Below, piece after piece: positions 6,664-8,209 of a DNA stretch of 8,209 bases (its first letter is position 1; each line of letters opens with the position of its first letter). Under the pieces are notes generated by a model, which saw only the letters and a list, made by a program, of their open reading frames with translations, was not told the DNA's origin and searched no databases. The stretch is from Coleofasciculus sp. S288 (lineage in GTDB: Bacteria; Cyanobacteriota; Cyanobacteriia; Cyanobacteriales; Coleofasciculaceae), in NCBI GenBank assembly GCA_020216575.1, contig JAIUYC010000119.1:1-8209 (forward strand), given 5' to 3'. A program made the position numbers and the translations under genes.

Positions 6664-6685
6664 CCCATCGCTTGATGGAGTTGGG

Positions 6686-6716
6686 AGGGGCGATTCATAA
6701 ATTGCCCCTGTTTTTT
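6686..6716 (+). terminator. Rho-independent terminator of the sigma gene
   Basis: AGGGGCGATT (6686-6695) pairs with AATTGCCCCT (6700-6709), ten base pairs including one G-U, closed by the 4-base loop CATA and followed by TG and six T. It begins 23 bases after the sigma-factor stop. Confidence 0.85.
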
Positions 6717-6785
6717 GCTGATTGGCGAAGCAACCCGTACAACTTTGTAGCAATGTACCTCAAGTAGTAACCATAAAGCATGAAG

Positions 6786-6821
6786 AGGGAGGGAACCCGT
6801 AGTGGTTATCCTCCCTTTTTT
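6786..6821 (+). terminator. Second rho-independent terminator in tandem
   Basis: AGGGAGG (6786-6792) pairs with CCTCCCT (6810-6816), with an inner helix AACC (6794-6797) / GGTT (6804-6807) and a 6-base loop, then T through 6821. It lies about 70 bases after the first terminator, with no gene between. It may be a backup terminator or the 3' end of a small transcript from 6717 onward. Confidence 0.7.
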
Positions 6822-6828
6822 ATATAGC

Positions 6829-6844
6829 AACCGCCAAGGCGGTT
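6829..6844. repeat. Short palindromic repeat
   Basis: AACCGCC (6829-6835) and GGCGGTT (6838-6844) form a perfect 7-bp inverted repeat around AA. Sequences of the form AACCGCCAAGGCGGTTAGGAC are common between genes in cyanobacteria (recalled, not searched). It lies just outside the left IS end. Confidence 0.6.
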
Positions 6845-6853
6845 AGGACATAC

Positions 6854-6858
6854 ATAAA
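6854..6858. repeat. Target site duplication, left copy
   Basis: ATAAA immediately precedes the left inverted repeat of the IS and is repeated immediately after the right one at 8016-8020. Confidence 0.75.
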
Positions 6859-6889
6859 CAGGACTTACGCAACTGTCACACGCGATCGC
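6859..6889. repeat. IS left terminal inverted repeat
   Basis: It is a perfect reverse complement of 7985-8015 over 31 bases and ends inward in the HIP1 octamer GCGATCGC. Confidence 0.85.
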
Positions 6890-6898
6890 CAATCCGAA

Positions 6899-7759
6899 TT
6901 AGGCAAGGGTCATCGTCAGTGCCGGACGCTTGAGTTGTTGAATCAGGTAATTTGAGAGTAATCCATGCTTAAGCTGATAAACAGTTTGACCTGTAGAGTA
7001 AGCCAATTGTTTGAGCCGCGACCAGACCAACATGGCACAATTAATATGATTTCTTTGGATACGCGCTTTCCGGCACTGGCAAGATTCCACGCCCGTTAAT
7101 TGCTTTAATTCTCGGTGAAACTCCTCAATTTTCCAACGGATATCACACACCTGTTGTACGGCATCAGTCGAATCTTGAGTCAAGTCATTAGTGGCTATAT
7201 ATTCCGTTCTGTTGGTGGAAACAGCTACCCGGAAAAGTTTCACCTTTTTGGCTTGAGGAAAAGCTTTTATTTTAATAATTTTACCTTGTTTAAGTTCAAT
7301 TCTACTCCAATTGAGCGAGTCAATCGGTTTATACTTTTCTCGACCACCCGTATCATCAACTAAGCGGTTTTTCTTTAAAGGACAATAGTAATACTTGCCC
7401 AGTTTGTCAATATATTGCATCAAGTCCTTGGTGGCATACCAGCTATCCATCAACACTGTGCGAAAGGGCAACTGCTTCTGATAGATTAGACCTTTCAGCA
7501 TATCTGTGACATGGTCAAGTTTACTTTTTCCATCTCCCTCTGGAGCGTAAATGCGGTAATCAATTACCCAAAACTGACCTGTTTCCGGGTTGACATAAAC
7601 GCAGCTAACCACACCAATGCCCTGGATGACACAGTGTTCATTGCCACTATACTGCCGCCGAGTTAATTCAATGTCTTCGGAATATCTTTTGTCTAAAACT
7701 GTGTCGTCAAAAATTACATAAGCATTTTCTTGGGCTTGGAGCAGAGGTTTGACATTAGT
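6899..7759 (-). pseudogene. IS701-like DDE transposase, N-terminus lost
   Basis: The minus-strand frame from 7759 to the stop at 6899-6901 is open for 286 residues. It begins inside the protein (TNVKPLLQAQENAYVIFDDT). The catalytic triad candidates are the first Asp in VIFDDTVLDK, the second in VLMDSWYATKDL and the Glu in RWKIEEFHRELKQLTGVE. The C-terminus has CQCRKARIQRNH, typical of this group. A TAA at 7760-7762 closes the frame upstream, and the remaining ~220 bases to the IS end would hold about 70 residues, the right size for the missing N-terminus, but no frame gives a recognisable continuation. The frame starting at the internal GTG (7612) lacks the first catalytic Asp and would not be active. 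The most likely cause is one or more frameshifts or deletions just before 7760. Confidence 0.8.
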
Positions 7760-7762
7760 TTA

Positions 7763-7984
7763 GCTCTGCGGAGTTCCGCGCTTATTGTTTTTGCCGCTGG
7801 TCGATCTTTCTCATTGTCTAATCACAAAGCGATCGCTGCTGTCACAGGTCAATCACCAGACGACTCGTAACCCGACTTATGCTGCCATTACCCAGCTACA
7901 GCAACTCTACCACCACTCCCTTTGCGCTTCTGTGTCCCGGCTACACGCTCGCTTGCCCACCTACCCCTTGCCTATTTCTGGTTA
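7763..7984 (-). other. Decayed 5' part of the transposase gene
   Basis: This 222-base internal IS segment should encode the transposase N-terminus. On the minus strand another frame reads AELRRAKLMSN just before the break, which could join to NVKPLLQ through a frameshift, but a stop interrupts it some 20 codons further up. No other gene is seen on either strand. Confidence 0.5.
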
Positions 7985-8015
7985 GCGATCGCGTGTGACA
8001 GTTGCGTAAGTCCTG
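7985..8015. repeat. IS right terminal inverted repeat
   Basis: It is a perfect reverse complement of 6859-6889. The same 31 bases recur with one difference at 914-944. Confidence 0.85.
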
Positions 8016-8020
8016 ATAAA
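8016..8020. repeat. Target site duplication, right copy
   Basis: ATAAA directly follows the right inverted repeat and matches 6854-6858. Confidence 0.75.
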
Positions 8021-8024
8021 TTTA

Positions 8025-8053
8025 GTAGAGACGTTCCACCGGAACGTCTTTAC
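8025..8053. repeat. Cyanobacterial interspersed palindrome
   Basis: GTAGAGACGTTCC (8025-8037) pairs with GGAACGTCTTTAC (8041-8053): 13 bp with one G-U and a 3-base loop ACC. The GTAGAGACGTTCC / GGAACGTCTCTAC type of repeat is familiar from many cyanobacterial intergenic regions (recalled). Confidence 0.7.
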
Positions 8054-8086
8054 CAAAGTTTGTTTGTCCTAAGCGATGTGTCCGCT

Positions 8087-8112
8087 GCTATACAACACGG
8101 AGTTGGTATAGC
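8087..8112. repeat. Inverted repeat / hairpin
   Basis: GCTATACAAC (8087-8096) pairs with GTT (8102-8104) plus GTATAGC (8106-8112), ten base pairs with one bulged G and a 5-base loop. It is not followed by a T run, so it is not a terminator. Confidence 0.5.
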
Positions 8113-8169
8113 AAAAGGCAGAAGGCAGTCCCGATGAAAAAAATTCACAGCCATGAATGAAAGTGGTAT

Positions 8170-8197
8170 TTCCCATTCCCGACTCCCGACTCCTCAC
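8170..8197. repeat. STRR-like heptamer tract
   Basis: Four consecutive 7-base units TTCCCAT, TCCCGAC, TCCCGAC and TCCTCAC resemble the short tandemly repeated heptanucleotides known from filamentous cyanobacteria. No gene is seen between the IS and the window end. Confidence 0.5.
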
Positions 8198-8209
8198 TTT
8201 CAAGTCAGA

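Larger units (their letters stand above)
6859..8015 (-). mobile_element. Insertion sequence, IS701-like, 1157 bp, transposase inactivated
   Basis: The element is bounded by perfect 31-bp terminal inverted repeats: CAGGACTTACGCAACTGTCA and 11 further bases at 6859-6889, mirrored at 7985-8015. The similarity continues imperfectly for about 20 more bases on each side (16 of 20 by eye, both containing AGGCAAGGG). ATAAA flanks both ends as a 5-bp target duplication. The single transposase gene occupies the minus strand and ends 10 bases inside the left repeat. Intact ends with a defective gene mean the copy either decayed after insertion or was moved by a transposase supplied elsewhere. The family name rests on transposase motifs only. 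Confidence 0.85.

Noticed and set aside
7922..8137. 71-codon + strand frame across the right IS end
   Set aside because: It reads through the IS terminus and its flank; it is a shadow of the inverted repeat, not a gene.
1..8209. CRISPR array, tRNA or rRNA genes
   Set aside because: No regularly spaced direct repeats, and no cloverleaf or rRNA-like sequence was seen on either strand.

Overview
The window comes from a cyanobacterium, probably a filamentous or otherwise repeat-rich one. Copies of the HIP1 octamer GCGATCGC occur at 914, 1625, 2444, 6882, 7829 and 7985. The sigma factor is of the cyanobacterial group 2 type, the transposase is of a kind common in cyanobacteria, and several short palindromes and heptamer repeats resemble those scattered through such genomes. 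All family assignments rest on reading the translated sequences; no database search was run.

Left part (1-1117, + strand). The last 34 codons of a membrane protein, most likely the sulfate ABC permease CysW, overlap by ATGA with a small NIL-domain protein. A short ORF follows (641-1117). Its first ~91 codons resemble the N-terminus of a cyanobacterial SMI1/KNR4-like protein, but the reading frame runs straight into a solitary 31-base insertion-sequence end. The gene looks truncated and chimeric. A nested hairpin sits directly against its start codon.

Centre (1189-4873). A complete 570-residue HerA/DUF87-type ATPase gene (+) converges with a 4-base overlap on a 585-residue minus-strand gene. 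The latter encodes a membrane-anchored periplasmic-binding-protein (type 1, LivJ-like) receptor without visible ABC-transporter partners. Beyond that gene, at 4778-4855, lies a degraded second copy of the 3' end of the HerA gene (60 of 78 bases and 18 of 26 residues identical, counted by eye). The receptor gene is therefore bracketed by the real HerA tail and a relic HerA tail, which suggests it arrived by insertion or through a duplication/rearrangement.

Right-centre (4874-6858). A long stretch without a convincing protein gene includes 5185-5400, where three perfect or near-perfect 7-bp helices (two of them nested) point to a structured RNA, possibly a remnant of group II intron domain I. 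Next comes a full group 2 sigma-70 gene (5680-6663), followed by two rho-independent terminators in tandem.

Right end (6859-8209). A 1157-bp insertion sequence has perfect 31-bp terminal inverted repeats and a 5-bp target duplication (ATAAA). Its transposase gene is broken: the catalytic part is open, but the N-terminal ~70 codons are not readable. The solitary IS end at 914-944 matches these termini at 30 of 31 bases, linking the two ends of the window. Beyond the IS are a cyanobacterial 13-bp stem repeat, another hairpin and an STRR-like heptamer tract, but no gene.

The genes do not form one operon or a recognisable defence or metabolic cassette. The most unusual unit is the HerA / receptor / HerA-relic arrangement.
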